A DNA stretch of 64,000 nt from Clostridiales bacterium. GTDB taxonomy: Bacteria > Bacillota > Clostridia > Lachnospirales > Lachnospiraceae. Under the pieces are notes generated by a model. It did no database searches, had not been told where the DNA came from, and saw only the letters and a list, made by a program, of their open reading frames with translations. The position numbers were made by a program, and so were the translations under genes. Shown here piece after piece: positions 1 to 8,239 of this stretch (positions within the stretch are counted from its first letter, which is position 1; each line of letters opens with the position of its first letter). Location: NCBI GenBank assembly GCA_022778745.1, contig JALFSR010000060.1, forward strand, positions 1 to 64,000, in the 5' to 3' direction.

Positions 1-508
1 CTTCTGCCATTTCAAGGTAACGAGGTCCCTTTGCCAATGTACCATACATAGTACCAACCTGAGAACGAAGTCCCTTACCTAAATCTTCCAGACCTGCACC
101 AATTGGAAGACCTTCTTCGGAGAATGCAGACTGAGTACGACCATAAACGATTTGTAAGAATAATTCTCTCATTGCAGTATTGATAGCATCACACACTAAG
201 TCTGTATTCAATGCTTCTAATACTGTTCTTCCTGGTAAAATCTCAGATGCCATAGCTGCGGAATGAGTCATACCAGAACATCCTAATGTCTCAACTAAAG
301 CTTCCTGAATAATACCTTCCTTAACATTCAGAGTCAGCTTACATGCACCCTGCTGAGGAGCACACCAGCCTACACCGTGTGTCAGACCAGAAATGTCTGC
401 AACATCCTTTGCCTTAACCCACTTTGCTTCCTCTGGAATTGGAGCAGCACCATGATTAACGCCCTGTGCAACTTTGCACATCTTTTCTACTTCATGTGAA
501 TAAATCAT
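1..508 (-). CDS. Iron-sulfur cluster assembly scaffold-like protein (NifU/IscU type), partial
   Basis: The reading frame starts at an ATG at 508 behind a good AAAGGAG ribosome site and runs off the left edge, so only the first 169 codons are visible. The product begins MIYSHEVEKMCKV and contains a conserved WCAPQQGACKL segment, a LGCSGMTHSAAMASEILPG segment with a cysteine, and a VCDAINTAMREL segment. This is the clostridial NifU_N-like protein annotated as an Fe-S assembly scaffold, which in relatives is usually followed by a GGGtGRT protein; that partner would lie outside the window. The role in cluster assembly is inferred from family; the scaffold cysteines are present but spacing differs from classical IscU. 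Confidence 0.8.
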   Translation of the reverse strand, partial: MIYSHEVEKMCKVAQGVNHGAAPIPEEAKWVKAKDVADISGLTHGVGWCAPQQGACKLTLNVKEGIIQEALVETLGCSGMTHSAAMASEILPGRTVLEALNTDLVCDAINTAMRELFLQIVYGRTQSAFSEEGLPIGAGLEDLGKGLRSQVGTMYGTLAKGPRYLEMAE

Positions 509-643
509 TTTAAAAACTCCTTTCGATTCAATGAAATCTTCGGAGAACTTTAAATAAGATCCCCGTCTATGTCAAGACTGTGAAAATCTTGTCATACCTT
601 ACTCTATTTTCTCACAAAATCTTTGTTTCGTCTAGTCTTTTTT

Positions 644-853
644 CTAATTTTCTTCATCTTTTTGTGCGGGAATTTTTCTCAATTTACGTGTCAAATCCCA
701 AATTGTATCATGCATCCACTCATTTTCCTCTTTTAAACGCTTTATTTCCTTTGCACTTTCCTCTAATTGTTCTTCCACTTCCTCCAACATATCTTCTAAT
801 TCTGCAATTCTCTCCCTGTATCGTTTCAATTCTTCTAAATTTACATTCGACAT
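644..853 (-). CDS. Small coiled-coil protein, unknown function
   Basis: A 69-residue protein starting MSNVNLEELKRY. The start at 853 is chosen over an upstream in-frame ATG at 889 because GAAGGAGAATATT precedes it. Almost the whole chain is Glu/Lys/Leu/Arg rich with heptad-like leucine and isoleucine spacing (about residues 6-55), predicting one long coiled coil, followed by a short basic tail. No enzymatic motif is visible. Such small coiled-coil proteins are common in clostridia and are often structural or division-associated, but nothing here points to a specific role. It is a single gene, separated from its neighbours by a terminator on the upstream side. Confidence 0.6.
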   Translation of the reverse strand: MSNVNLEELKRYRERIAELEDMLEEVEEQLEESAKEIKRLKEENEWMHDTIWDLTRKLRKIPAQKDEEN

Positions 854-904
854 AATATTCTCCTTCCCATATTTACTAATTTTTCCCACCCAAACAAAAT
901 ATCA

Positions 905-949
905 TACAAAAAGAGCAGAAAAAACTAATTTTATTAGCCCTTCCGCTCT
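905..949 (-). terminator. Rho-independent terminator
   Basis: A 9-bp outer stem (912-920 with 941-949, one G-U pair) and an inner CTAAT/ATTAG stem are followed on the minus strand by TCTTTTTG. It lies between the C39 peptidase gene and the coiled-coil gene and would end transcripts from the former. The rest of the gene-free stretch 950-1242 is AT-rich, and I see no other feature in it. Confidence 0.65.
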
Positions 950-1242
950 CCCGATTTTGCACATCTCTACAATTATAAAGAAGACATTCCAAATCACTTT
1001 ACTATGGATATCATTCTTGCTATTCATTTGTCAATCAAATAAAATGATTCACTTGACTGCAAACTACTGATTCCTATTCTGCCTATTTAAAATACGAAAC
1101 TTCCTTGATTTGGTTAAATTCGTCATACAAATTTGCGTTGTTACACGTTTATTTTATCTCAATGTTTAATAAACTAATAACGTAGTTATACATTTTATGA
1201 TGTGCGATAAATACAATTTTTTTCCTGGCATTTCCTTTTCTT

Positions 1243-1758
1243 TTATAAATTTATAGCACGTTGTTCCATCCGCATATTTGATATTATCGCAGGTTTCTTT
1301 ACAAAAATTAAAATTCCCGTCCAACGATACCTCGCAATAAACCATTTGCGTTTTGCTCCATCCAAAAACTGCTCTGGCTTCAATGTTATAATTCCGACTG
1401 CAGGATCTGCGATGACAATTTTCTCTCTCGAACGCTCATATACAACTACATAATGTGCCGCCCCATTTTGAAATTCAACAAGTGCAATACACGGCAGTGG
1501 ATAATCACTAAAAAAGCAATCCCGTTCTCCCCTCACTGCTTCTGCTTCAAATCCCAACGTCTCAATTGCCGTCACCATCTCCTCGAGATTCGTTCCTCTT
1601 CTTCTATCTACACCTACGATATTACACAGAGATTCATACGGAACAACACAATTATGAAAATTTAGAATCATAGAAATACAGGCAACTCCACAATCCGTAC
1701 GACGACGCTGTCTCGTAAATGGAACAATCACGTCATCCAATAGCCAGTTAAGAGCCAC
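1243..1758 (-). CDS. Stand-alone C39 peptidase domain, probable remnant of a bacteriocin-processing ABC transporter
   Basis: The 171-residue frame matches the N-terminal C39 cysteine-protease domain of peptide-exporting ABC transporters. QRRRTDCGVACISMIL holds the catalytic Cys23, NGAAHYVVVYE the His102, and IADPA the Asp118. The ~550-residue transmembrane and ATPase parts that normally follow are missing; the chain ends shortly after the domain with a non-family tail. The start is poor. The frame begins at a GTG without a Shine-Dalgarno sequence, while a strong GGAGGTG site at about 1798-1804 feeds an out-of-frame ATG at 1792 that stops after six codons, suggesting a frameshift near the 5' end. 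It is either a decayed gene or a free leader-peptidase domain. It is divergent from the AgrC-like kinase, which suggests an old peptide-signalling locus. Confidence 0.65.
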   Translation of the reverse strand: MALNWLLDDVIVPFTRQRRRTDCGVACISMILNFHNCVVPYESLCNIVGVDRRRGTNLEEMVTAIETLGFEAEAVRGERDCFFSDYPLPCIALVEFQNGAAHYVVVYERSREKIVIADPAVGIITLKPEQFLDGAKRKWFIARYRWTGILIFVKKPAIISNMRMEQRAINL

Positions 1759-1987
1759 ATTAAGAGGCGGTCTAATTGTTGAAGCTGAACATTATAAACA
1801 CCTCCATAAGTTTTTTTCATTTCATTTTGCTTTAAGCTAATAAACTTCATCTCGTTTCTCCTTTTCTCTTTGTTTTGTTCAGCTTACAATGATTCAAATC
1901 GCTTCTCAACAAATCAAGGATTATTTACAAAAAAGTGATGCTAATTCGCTAAATTTATGCTAGTATAGGTTCAGGTGGGAGGTAACT

Positions 1988-3313
1988 ATGAATTATTTAA
2001 ATCTTATTTTTCAAATTTGTGCGGATGAACTGTACTTTTTTACTTTTATACTATTTATGGATTCTAAATTATTAAAAAATCATTTTCGGATTTCTTTTTT
2101 ATTCTTTCAAGTAGCCATTTTATTTTATCAACTTGGCATACTGCGTGCTTTTCCATTTGGAATGATTTTTTTAATTATTATTCCTACTTTTTATATAAAA
2201 TTGATTGAAAAACAGAAATTTAAGCAATCTATCTGGATTAGTATTCAATTTATTGCAACGCATTATGTTTTATCCCTTATAATAGGAATATTGCTATTTT
2301 TTGTAGATTTTCATAATGCAATTGTCCCTAGCCATTATCAGAATTTTATCTATCATAATGCTGAATATTACTCGCTCAAAGACATTTTTGTTTCTTGTAT
2401 TGCAAGCATTATCCTTATGATATGGCTTAGCCGCATGCGTTTAAAGCAGCTTCGTTGTAAGAATCATTATGATCCAATGACATATACTGTTCTCTTTGTC
2501 ATTGCTACTTCGATATTTATATTGACGTACTTATTTTTATACGGAACGAAACATTTACAGCTGGATGATATTATTTTGATTTCTGTCATATTTGTTGTGT
2601 CGATTTTACTTGTTATGCTTTGGATTGTAAATAAGATTGTTTTGACTATTCAAAATCAATATGCGCTAGAACAGCAATTAAGAAAAAATGAAATGGATCG
2701 AAATTATTACGATGCTATTTCGGATTCATTATCCAGACTGTCGAAGCTTCGACATGATTTTAAAAATTATCTTGTTATTTTACAGCAATACTTACTAGAC
2801 GGAAATTATACATCTGCATTCTCATTTATTTCAGAAATTTCGGAGAAAACTGTAAATCCACTGAAAGTCATTATGACTGGCAATCAGACAATCTCAGCAA
2901 TTTTAAATACAAAACAAGATGATTGCCAGAAAAATAATATTGATTTTGACATAAGCATTGACTTTGATAGAATCTTCACTTTAACAGATTTAGATCTTGT
3001 TGCATTATTCGGCAATTTGCTCGACAATGCAATTACAGCATCCAAAAAGCTAGATAATGACAAACGCTATATTCATCTTTCCATTACTCAGATTGATTCT
3101 CATCTCTGTATTCTTTGCGAAAACAAATTCAATGGAGAAATCAAAGAGAAGAATGGAAAATTAATCTCCACGAAAGATTCCAGTGAACATATGCCACATG
3201 GAATCGGCATGTCAAACATGGAAGAAGTCATTATGAAAAACAATGGAAACTGGCGTTACCATTATACTGATCATTTATTTACAGTAGAAATTATGATTCC
3301 AAATTATAACTAA
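1988..3313 (+). CDS. AgrC-like sensor histidine kinase (HPK10 family, GHKL domain)
   Basis: This is a 441-residue membrane kinase. About six hydrophobic segments fill residues 5-220, followed by a short coiled linker and a cytoplasmic kinase core. The phospho-acceptor is His256 in LRHDFKNYL, the N box is GNLLDNAIT (about 342-350), and a HGIGMSN G box lies near 404-410. These motifs are typical of AgrC/ComD-type receptors for secreted peptides. The ATG follows GGGAGG closely, and an extended -10-like TGCTAGTAT sits at 1958-1966. No LytTR response regulator or AgrB/AgrD gene is next to it, so it is an orphan. Its divergent neighbour is a C39 peptidase fragment. The ligand is unknown. Confidence 0.85.
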   Translation: MNYLNLIFQICADELYFFTFILFMDSKLLKNHFRISFLFFQVAILFYQLGILRAFPFGMIFLIIIPTFYIKLIEKQKFKQSIWISIQFIATHYVLSLIIGILLFFVDFHNAIVPSHYQNFIYHNAEYYSLKDIFVSCIASIILMIWLSRMRLKQLRCKNHYDPMTYTVLFVIATSIFILTYLFLYGTKHLQLDDIILISVIFVVSILLVMLWIVNKIVLTIQNQYALEQQLRKNEMDRNYYDAISDSLSRLSKLRHDFKNYLVILQQYLLDGNYTSAFSFISEISEKTVNPLKVIMTGNQTISAILNTKQDDCQKNNIDFDISIDFDRIFTLTDLDLVALFGNLLDNAITASKKLDNDKRYIHLSITQIDSHLCILCENKFNGEIKEKNGKLISTKDSSEHMPHGIGMSNMEEVIMKNNGNWRYHYTDHLFTVEIMIPNYN

Positions 3314-3453
3314 TATTATCACACCCATACCTTGCACTGCGATCTGCCAGAAATAGACTGATCAGCCAATAAACTTGACAAACAACAAGAATTTTTCTGC
3401 TTTTGCTGTAAGAAATTTCAACGCATTCATCCAAACAAAATCACATCACAAAA

Positions 3454-3551
3454 GAAGCTGCTGCAATAAAAATGTATCCTGCATGATATCGTTATGTTAC
3501 TAAAGTAGTATTACTGTATCATATATGATTTCATCTTAATGCAACAGCTTC
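3454..3551. repeat. ~97-bp palindromic dispersed element, copy A
   Basis: The ends GAAGCTGCTGCA and TGCAACAGCTTC pair, and an inner ATGATAT/ATATCAT-like stem folds the rest into one long imperfect hairpin. Two more copies are at 41427-41523 and 51019-51115. This copy lies in the convergent gap between the kinase and the transglutaminase gene and ends in CTTCTTTTT, so it could also terminate transcription. I recognised nothing in the remaining gap, 3314-3453. Confidence 0.75.
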
Positions 3552-3641
3552 TTTTTCTCTCATTTTGCTGTATTTTTAATCATCAATACTTACCTAAAGG
3601 AAACTTTTTTCGTTTTCTTCTTCAGCATTGCTCAAAAAACT

Positions 3642-6029
3642 TTATTTCAAGCAATACACCCATCGGATTTTTATTTTCACCCATACGCCTGCTTTCTGCC
3701 AAATCTGTTCTGCAAGATTCAAATACAAATCGACAGCTCGCTGTACCTCTTTTCTATCAACGGGATGCTCACTAAAACGTGCTTTTAATGCAGTTTGCTG
3801 GAACCATTCCATTTCTTCTTGTGAAATTCCGCATTCCTGCCATGTCTGATGGCTCACTTCCTGAATTTTTCTCATAGCAGCTGCAATTTCTGCAATCGCC
3901 AGTCGTTTTGGTCCAATAAATGTTTGTCTTAGCTTATTATATCTCCATTTTTGAATGATCACAAGAAATACAACAATAATAATGCTGACTCCTGCCACAC
4001 TCCAGACAATTGTCCAACTATTGTATTTCTCTGTACGCTCTTCTATATTATTTTGTTCTTCTGCTTCAGTTTCTCTTTGTATTTCAGTTGATTTCTCTGC
4101 TTCAAAAGAAGACTCCTCTTCACTCACGAATTCTGTATTTTCCTCTTTTTCCGCTTCACTTTGTGCAGGAACTATAGTAGGCTCATTTTCATAACCTGGC
4201 GTCACCTCAACGGGCATCCATCCAACTGCGCCATTCCAAACTTCCACCCAAGCATGTGCATGGCTATCCAACACTTCATTTTCTTTTTCTGCTATAATCC
4301 CTGGTACAATATATCCTTCTACATAACGTGCCGGAACACCAAACATACGGAACAATATCGTCGCCGCCGAAGCAAAATGCATACAAACGCCCTTTTTTTG
4401 CTCATATAAGAAATATTCATTAAAATCTTCTCCATCCGGAGTGACTCCCATTTTTGTTGAATACACAGCATGATCTTCTAATATTTCTTGTACTCGTTCC
4501 TTTATGAAAACAATATCTTCTCTGTCTTTCACCGCTTCTGCTTCTTGTCCATAGTCTTCAAGAATTTTTTCTATTCCATGTTCTGGAAGCTGTAAATACT
4601 GTTCGTATACCCAGTTATTATAATCATTATACCATTCATATTGGTTTTGAGAAAATTCACCTTCCTCTGACAACCAATCCGCAGAAGAAGATGACAAATG
4701 ATAAATAGATTCTTCTAACATCAGCGCAGTATTTACTACTCTTGCTGGATATATTCGGCTTCTGCGTCCTTGTTTTTTTATTGTAGCATCCGGTATGTTT
4801 GATTCAAACTCTCTTACGTCTGAATAATACGGAACATAACTGTAGAGCGAACTTGCTCCTACATTATCTACCGTAATCTCTGTCTGTATCACATCTCCAT
4901 TATAAACATAATGATCGGAATCTAGCATGTCCCATCCCATTGACTGAATTTCACTGGCTGGAAAATCAGGATAATTATCCAACGGCTTCCACTCATTATT
5001 CTCATAATGAGAACCTACATATGCTTTTAAATATACGTAATGAGGGATTGTTTCATTTGAATAAACTTTTAAATGCACTTTATTACTGTTATTCCATTCT
5101 TCGATATTGCCAAGTTTTCCTCCACTCACACCGCCTGACTGAATCAAAGTACCTGGAAGAAGCCATTCGATTTTACTTGTAACGATATCTGTGACTTCAG
5201 CCCAGAGATCTTCCATTGTTGAATTTTGTATATTTTCTCGTATATAATCAAATGTCCGTAATTTGGGTTCCAATATATGATTTCCAAGTCCGACGGCACC
5301 GATAGCAGAAAGCAAAAATACAATAAAAAATGAGAGGCTTACCTGTGTCACTGTTTGCTTTTCTAACTTAGAATCGGTAATAAGCACATATTTTTTTACT
5401 TTCTTTTTCTTAATTGACAAGTTAGAAAGCCAAAGTGTTCCTAACAATGCAAATGCCATTGCTATAGAAGGAATTAATGGCACAACAAGCCCTACAATTA
5501 ATGCAAGTACAATTGGGAAAGCCTCTAAAAGAGCAACAATAATCGGTTTTTTCTGTTTTATAATACCGACAGCAAATATTCCTGCTGGAAAGAAGGAACA
5601 AATGCTCAATGTCCAAATGATATTCCCTGCCATCATTTTTTCTATATGAACCATCCCTAACTGCAGCTGATAATACTCATTTATTTGCTTTGCAACTGCA
5701 TTATAAATTTGTGCAAATCCGCCCGTTGTTCTATCCCACACTGCATAAAAAACATATAAATACGCAATAATTGAAATAACAAAAACGATTCCAAACAATC
5801 GTTTTATTTGGAAAATGACTGTCCAAAACAGACAAATCAAAAATGATACAGCCAAATACTGCTGCATTGGAATTATAATTCCAAATGTTGCAGCAACTCC
5901 ATAAAATGTACCAAAACAGGCCATCCAAAGGCATAAAAAAGCAAGGAGAAAAGAAACCTTTGACTTTGCTTCTTTCCTTTCTGATTTGGAATGAGTTTCA
6001 TAAAATTTGATTTCACTTGTTTCTTTCAC
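3642..6029 (-). CDS. Transglutaminase-like membrane protein (TgpA family)
   Basis: A 795-residue protein. The N-terminal block (about residues 25-250) holds six or more membrane spans of the DUF3488/TgpA type. A large external region follows, and then a transglutaminase-like core with Cys549 in KKGVCMHFAS, His592 in SHAHAWVEVW, and Glu608 in GWMPVEVTPG where the classical triad has Asp. An acidic Glu-rich linker (about 620-668), a last membrane helix (672-693) and a basic cytoplasmic tail of ~100 residues close it. It is the third gene of an operon with DUF58 (12-nt gap) and MoxR genes, a widespread trio thought to act at the cell surface. The substrate is unknown. Confidence 0.88.
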   Translation of the reverse strand: MKETSEIKFYETHSKSERKEAKSKVSFLLAFLCLWMACFGTFYGVAATFGIIIPMQQYLAVSFLICLFWTVIFQIKRLFGIVFVISIIAYLYVFYAVWDRTTGGFAQIYNAVAKQINEYYQLQLGMVHIEKMMAGNIIWTLSICSFFPAGIFAVGIIKQKKPIIVALLEAFPIVLALIVGLVVPLIPSIAMAFALLGTLWLSNLSIKKKKVKKYVLITDSKLEKQTVTQVSLSFFIVFLLSAIGAVGLGNHILEPKLRTFDYIRENIQNSTMEDLWAEVTDIVTSKIEWLLPGTLIQSGGVSGGKLGNIEEWNNSNKVHLKVYSNETIPHYVYLKAYVGSHYENNEWKPLDNYPDFPASEIQSMGWDMLDSDHYVYNGDVIQTEITVDNVGASSLYSYVPYYSDVREFESNIPDATIKKQGRRSRIYPARVVNTALMLEESIYHLSSSSADWLSEEGEFSQNQYEWYNDYNNWVYEQYLQLPEHGIEKILEDYGQEAEAVKDREDIVFIKERVQEILEDHAVYSTKMGVTPDGEDFNEYFLYEQKKGVCMHFASAATILFRMFGVPARYVEGYIVPGIIAEKENEVLDSHAHAWVEVWNGAVGWMPVEVTPGYENEPTIVPAQSEAEKEENTEFVSEEESSFEAEKSTEIQRETEAEEQNNIEERTEKYNSWTIVWSVAGVSIIIVVFLVIIQKWRYNKLRQTFIGPKRLAIAEIAAAMRKIQEVSHQTWQECGISQEEMEWFQQTALKARFSEHPVDRKEVQRAVDLYLNLAEQIWQKAGVWVKIKIRWVYCLK

Positions 6030-6040
6030 TACCTCACCCC

Positions 6041-7210
6041 CTATACCTGAAGATATATTGATGACAGTTCATTTTCTATATTATTTACATGGATTTGGTA
6101 ACAGTTTTCTCCATACTGTTCTTTTAATTGTTTATTATCTTCGTCTTCCTCTTGAATAAATAGTATCATCTGTTTTTTTGAGAGTGGTGAATCAAAAATG
6201 ATATCCGCTTCTTCGACTGTGATACGACTCGTCAACAAAATTTGCTGATAACTTCTTTCCTGACGTTCCTCCCAAATCTGCATTTTCCAATCTTTTTTCT
6301 GAATAGGAACAGCCATGAGAAGCCGAATCATTTCAATTACCTCTTCTTCCCCTGACACAACATGACTAACTATTTGTTCTTCTTCATACCAACAAATCCG
6401 ATGTCTGCATGTCTGCTGAACAAATGCCCATGAAATTGAATAAACTGCAGTAATTACTGCATCTGCCTGTGCAGCACTTGTGTATCTTGTGTCCACAATG
6501 ATATCCGCAGCACATCCAAGCGGAAGTGAACGTTCCTTTACAAAAAGTGTATCTTTACGTACACTCATTTTCCAATTGATTTGTGACATTCGGTCTCCTA
6601 ACATATACTCACGAAACCGCAGTACTTCTGATGGATCATCCCCTGGTTTTCTGCTGTCATACTCATCCGAATCTGTCATCGAATATAAACTTTGATTCGT
6701 ACGCTGTACTTCTATTGGAATTAATCGCGGCAAAATTACTTGTTGATACTTTCCGCATTTTCGTTTTGTCCATCCAAATAAATAAAGAGGCTCATAAATT
6801 GTACATGATGACATCATCACATCGAATATTCCACAATATTCACTTTTCATGGATAATTCAACTGTTTTCTCACTTCTTGCAGGCAATTTTAAAAAAAAGT
6901 CTTTCGTTGTTTTTTCCTGACTCACACTATTTCTTACCGCAATAGGCACCCTTATTCCAATTAATGGTAAAAAGGAGTGATTTTTTACTGTAATAGGAAC
7001 AACCCACGTCTCTCTTGCAAATATAGTTTGTGTTTTTTTTACTAATGCTGCTGAAAAACCATATAATAACAAGATGAGAAAAAAAAGACTGCATATTCCT
7101 ACACATAGCTCTAAACCAAGAATCACTGGCGGTACAGAACCAGGATACATAATAACAATAAACACGGTAATACACACCGCAATAAAAAAAACAATTGTCC
7201 TAGCAATCAT
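6041..7210 (-). CDS. DUF58 domain-containing membrane protein
   Basis: A 389-residue protein with two N-terminal membrane helices (about 5-22 and 28-52), a beta-rich middle, and the DUF58 signature at about 183-227, where DSRKPGDDPSEVLRFREY is followed by DRMSQINWKMSVRKDTLFVKE. A von Willebrand A-like fold follows in this family. It sits between the MoxR gene (3-nt gap) and the transglutaminase gene, the standard gene order. DUF58 proteins are regarded as partners of MoxR ATPases in maturing or assembling envelope proteins; this follows from family and context, not from a motif that fixes its activity. Confidence 0.88.
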   Translation of the reverse strand: MIARTIVFFIAVCITVFIVIMYPGSVPPVILGLELCVGICSLFFLILLLYGFSAALVKKTQTIFARETWVVPITVKNHSFLPLIGIRVPIAVRNSVSQEKTTKDFFLKLPARSEKTVELSMKSEYCGIFDVMMSSCTIYEPLYLFGWTKRKCGKYQQVILPRLIPIEVQRTNQSLYSMTDSDEYDSRKPGDDPSEVLRFREYMLGDRMSQINWKMSVRKDTLFVKERSLPLGCAADIIVDTRYTSAAQADAVITAVYSISWAFVQQTCRHRICWYEEEQIVSHVVSGEEEVIEMIRLLMAVPIQKKDWKMQIWEERQERSYQQILLTSRITVEEADIIFDSPLSKKQMILFIQEEDEDNKQLKEQYGENCYQIHVNNIENELSSIYLQV

Positions 7211-7213
7211 GCG

Positions 7214-8155
7214 TTACCTTTCTGCCGTTGGCTTTTTTATAGATTTTATAATCGAATCTAAAATCTGTTCTGCTGTCATTTTACTAATTCTTGCTTTTGC
7301 ATTTAATACAATACGATGTACTGCAACATCTTTAAATACGTCACTCACATCATCTGGAACAACATAATCACGCTCTCTCAAAAATGCATACGCTTTTGCC
7401 ATTTTAGCAACTGCCAATGTTCCTCTTGGACTTACTCCAACTTGAATCATTTCATGATTTCTTGTTGCCTGGATTAGTTGTACAATATACTGATAAATTA
7501 AATCGTGAATATATGTTTTCTCTACGATCATCTGCATATAAATAATATCTTTTGCGCTGATAACTGGTTGAACAGACTCCATTGGATCGCTTATATGACG
7601 ATTTTTCATAATTGCAATTTCTTGTTCGGGTGATGGATAACCCATACTAATTTTTACAATAAAACGGTCAAGCTGCGATTCTGGCAGCATCTGTGTTCCG
7701 GCAGAACCGATTGGATTTTGTGTCGCCATTACAAGAAATGGCTCTGGAACAGGTTTTGTTACCGCGTCTACTGTCACTGTTCCCTCCTCCATCACTTCGA
7801 GCAGTGCGGACTGCGTCTTTGGAGAAGTACGATTAATTTCATCTGCTAAAAATAAATGGCAAAAAATGGGTCCTTCATGGAACTGAAATTTTCCATTTTC
7901 ATACATAAAATATCCTGTAACATCGGACGGAAGTACATCTGGTGTAAATTGCATACGACTCTGCGTCAATGACATCGCTTTTGAAAATGCTAATGCCATC
8001 GTTGTTTTTCCTACTCCTGGAATATCTTCAATCAAAATATGACCTCTTGCCAAAAGTGCTGCCATTACTTTATAGATACAGCCATCTTTTCCAATAATCA
8101 CTTTTTTGACTTCATCAATCACTTGCAACGCTTTTTTTGTATCAATTTCATTCAT
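7214..8155 (-). CDS. MoxR family AAA+ ATPase
   Basis: A 313-residue AAA+ protein with Walker A IPGVGKTT (about 45-52), Walker B LFLADEINRTSPKTQ (about 101-115), a sensor-1 region MATQNPIGSAGTQMLPESQLDRF, and a C-terminal lid domain. Length and motif order match MoxR ATPases. It is the first gene of the MoxR-DUF58-transglutaminase operon. The family acts as chaperone-like remodelling ATPases on partner proteins, probably the two downstream products here. A hairpin just upstream (8173-8221) separates it from the LCP gene. Confidence 0.92.
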   Translation of the reverse strand: MNEIDTKKALQVIDEVKKVIIGKDGCIYKVMAALLARGHILIEDIPGVGKTTMALAFSKAMSLTQSRMQFTPDVLPSDVTGYFMYENGKFQFHEGPIFCHLFLADEINRTSPKTQSALLEVMEEGTVTVDAVTKPVPEPFLVMATQNPIGSAGTQMLPESQLDRFIVKISMGYPSPEQEIAIMKNRHISDPMESVQPVISAKDIIYMQMIVEKTYIHDLIYQYIVQLIQATRNHEMIQVGVSPRGTLAVAKMAKAYAFLRERDYVVPDDVSDVFKDVAVHRIVLNAKARISKMTAEQILDSIIKSIKKPTAER

Positions 8156-8172
8156 CTCATTTCCTCTCTTTT

Positions 8173-8221
8173 ACAAAAGCTTATTCAGAAAATAGTTTCC
8201 AAGTTCTGAATAAGCTTTTGT
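8173..8221 (-). terminator. 18-bp perfect hairpin between LCP gene and moxR, probable terminator
   Basis: Arms 8173-8190 and 8204-8221 are perfectly complementary over 18 bp with a 13-nt loop. The stem ends in AAGCTTTTG on either strand. The T-rich side is better on the plus strand (TTTTGTTTTTG), but the only gene reading towards it is the LCP gene on the minus strand, so it most likely stops that transcript. Confidence 0.6.
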
Positions 8222-8239
8222 TTTTGTTTAACTATAAAG

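Noticed and set aside
3314-3453. Possible decayed transposase zinc-ribbon (frame with FFCFCCKKFQRIHPNK)
   Set aside because: The frame is about 35 codons, interrupted by stops, and the resemblance is too weak to name a family.
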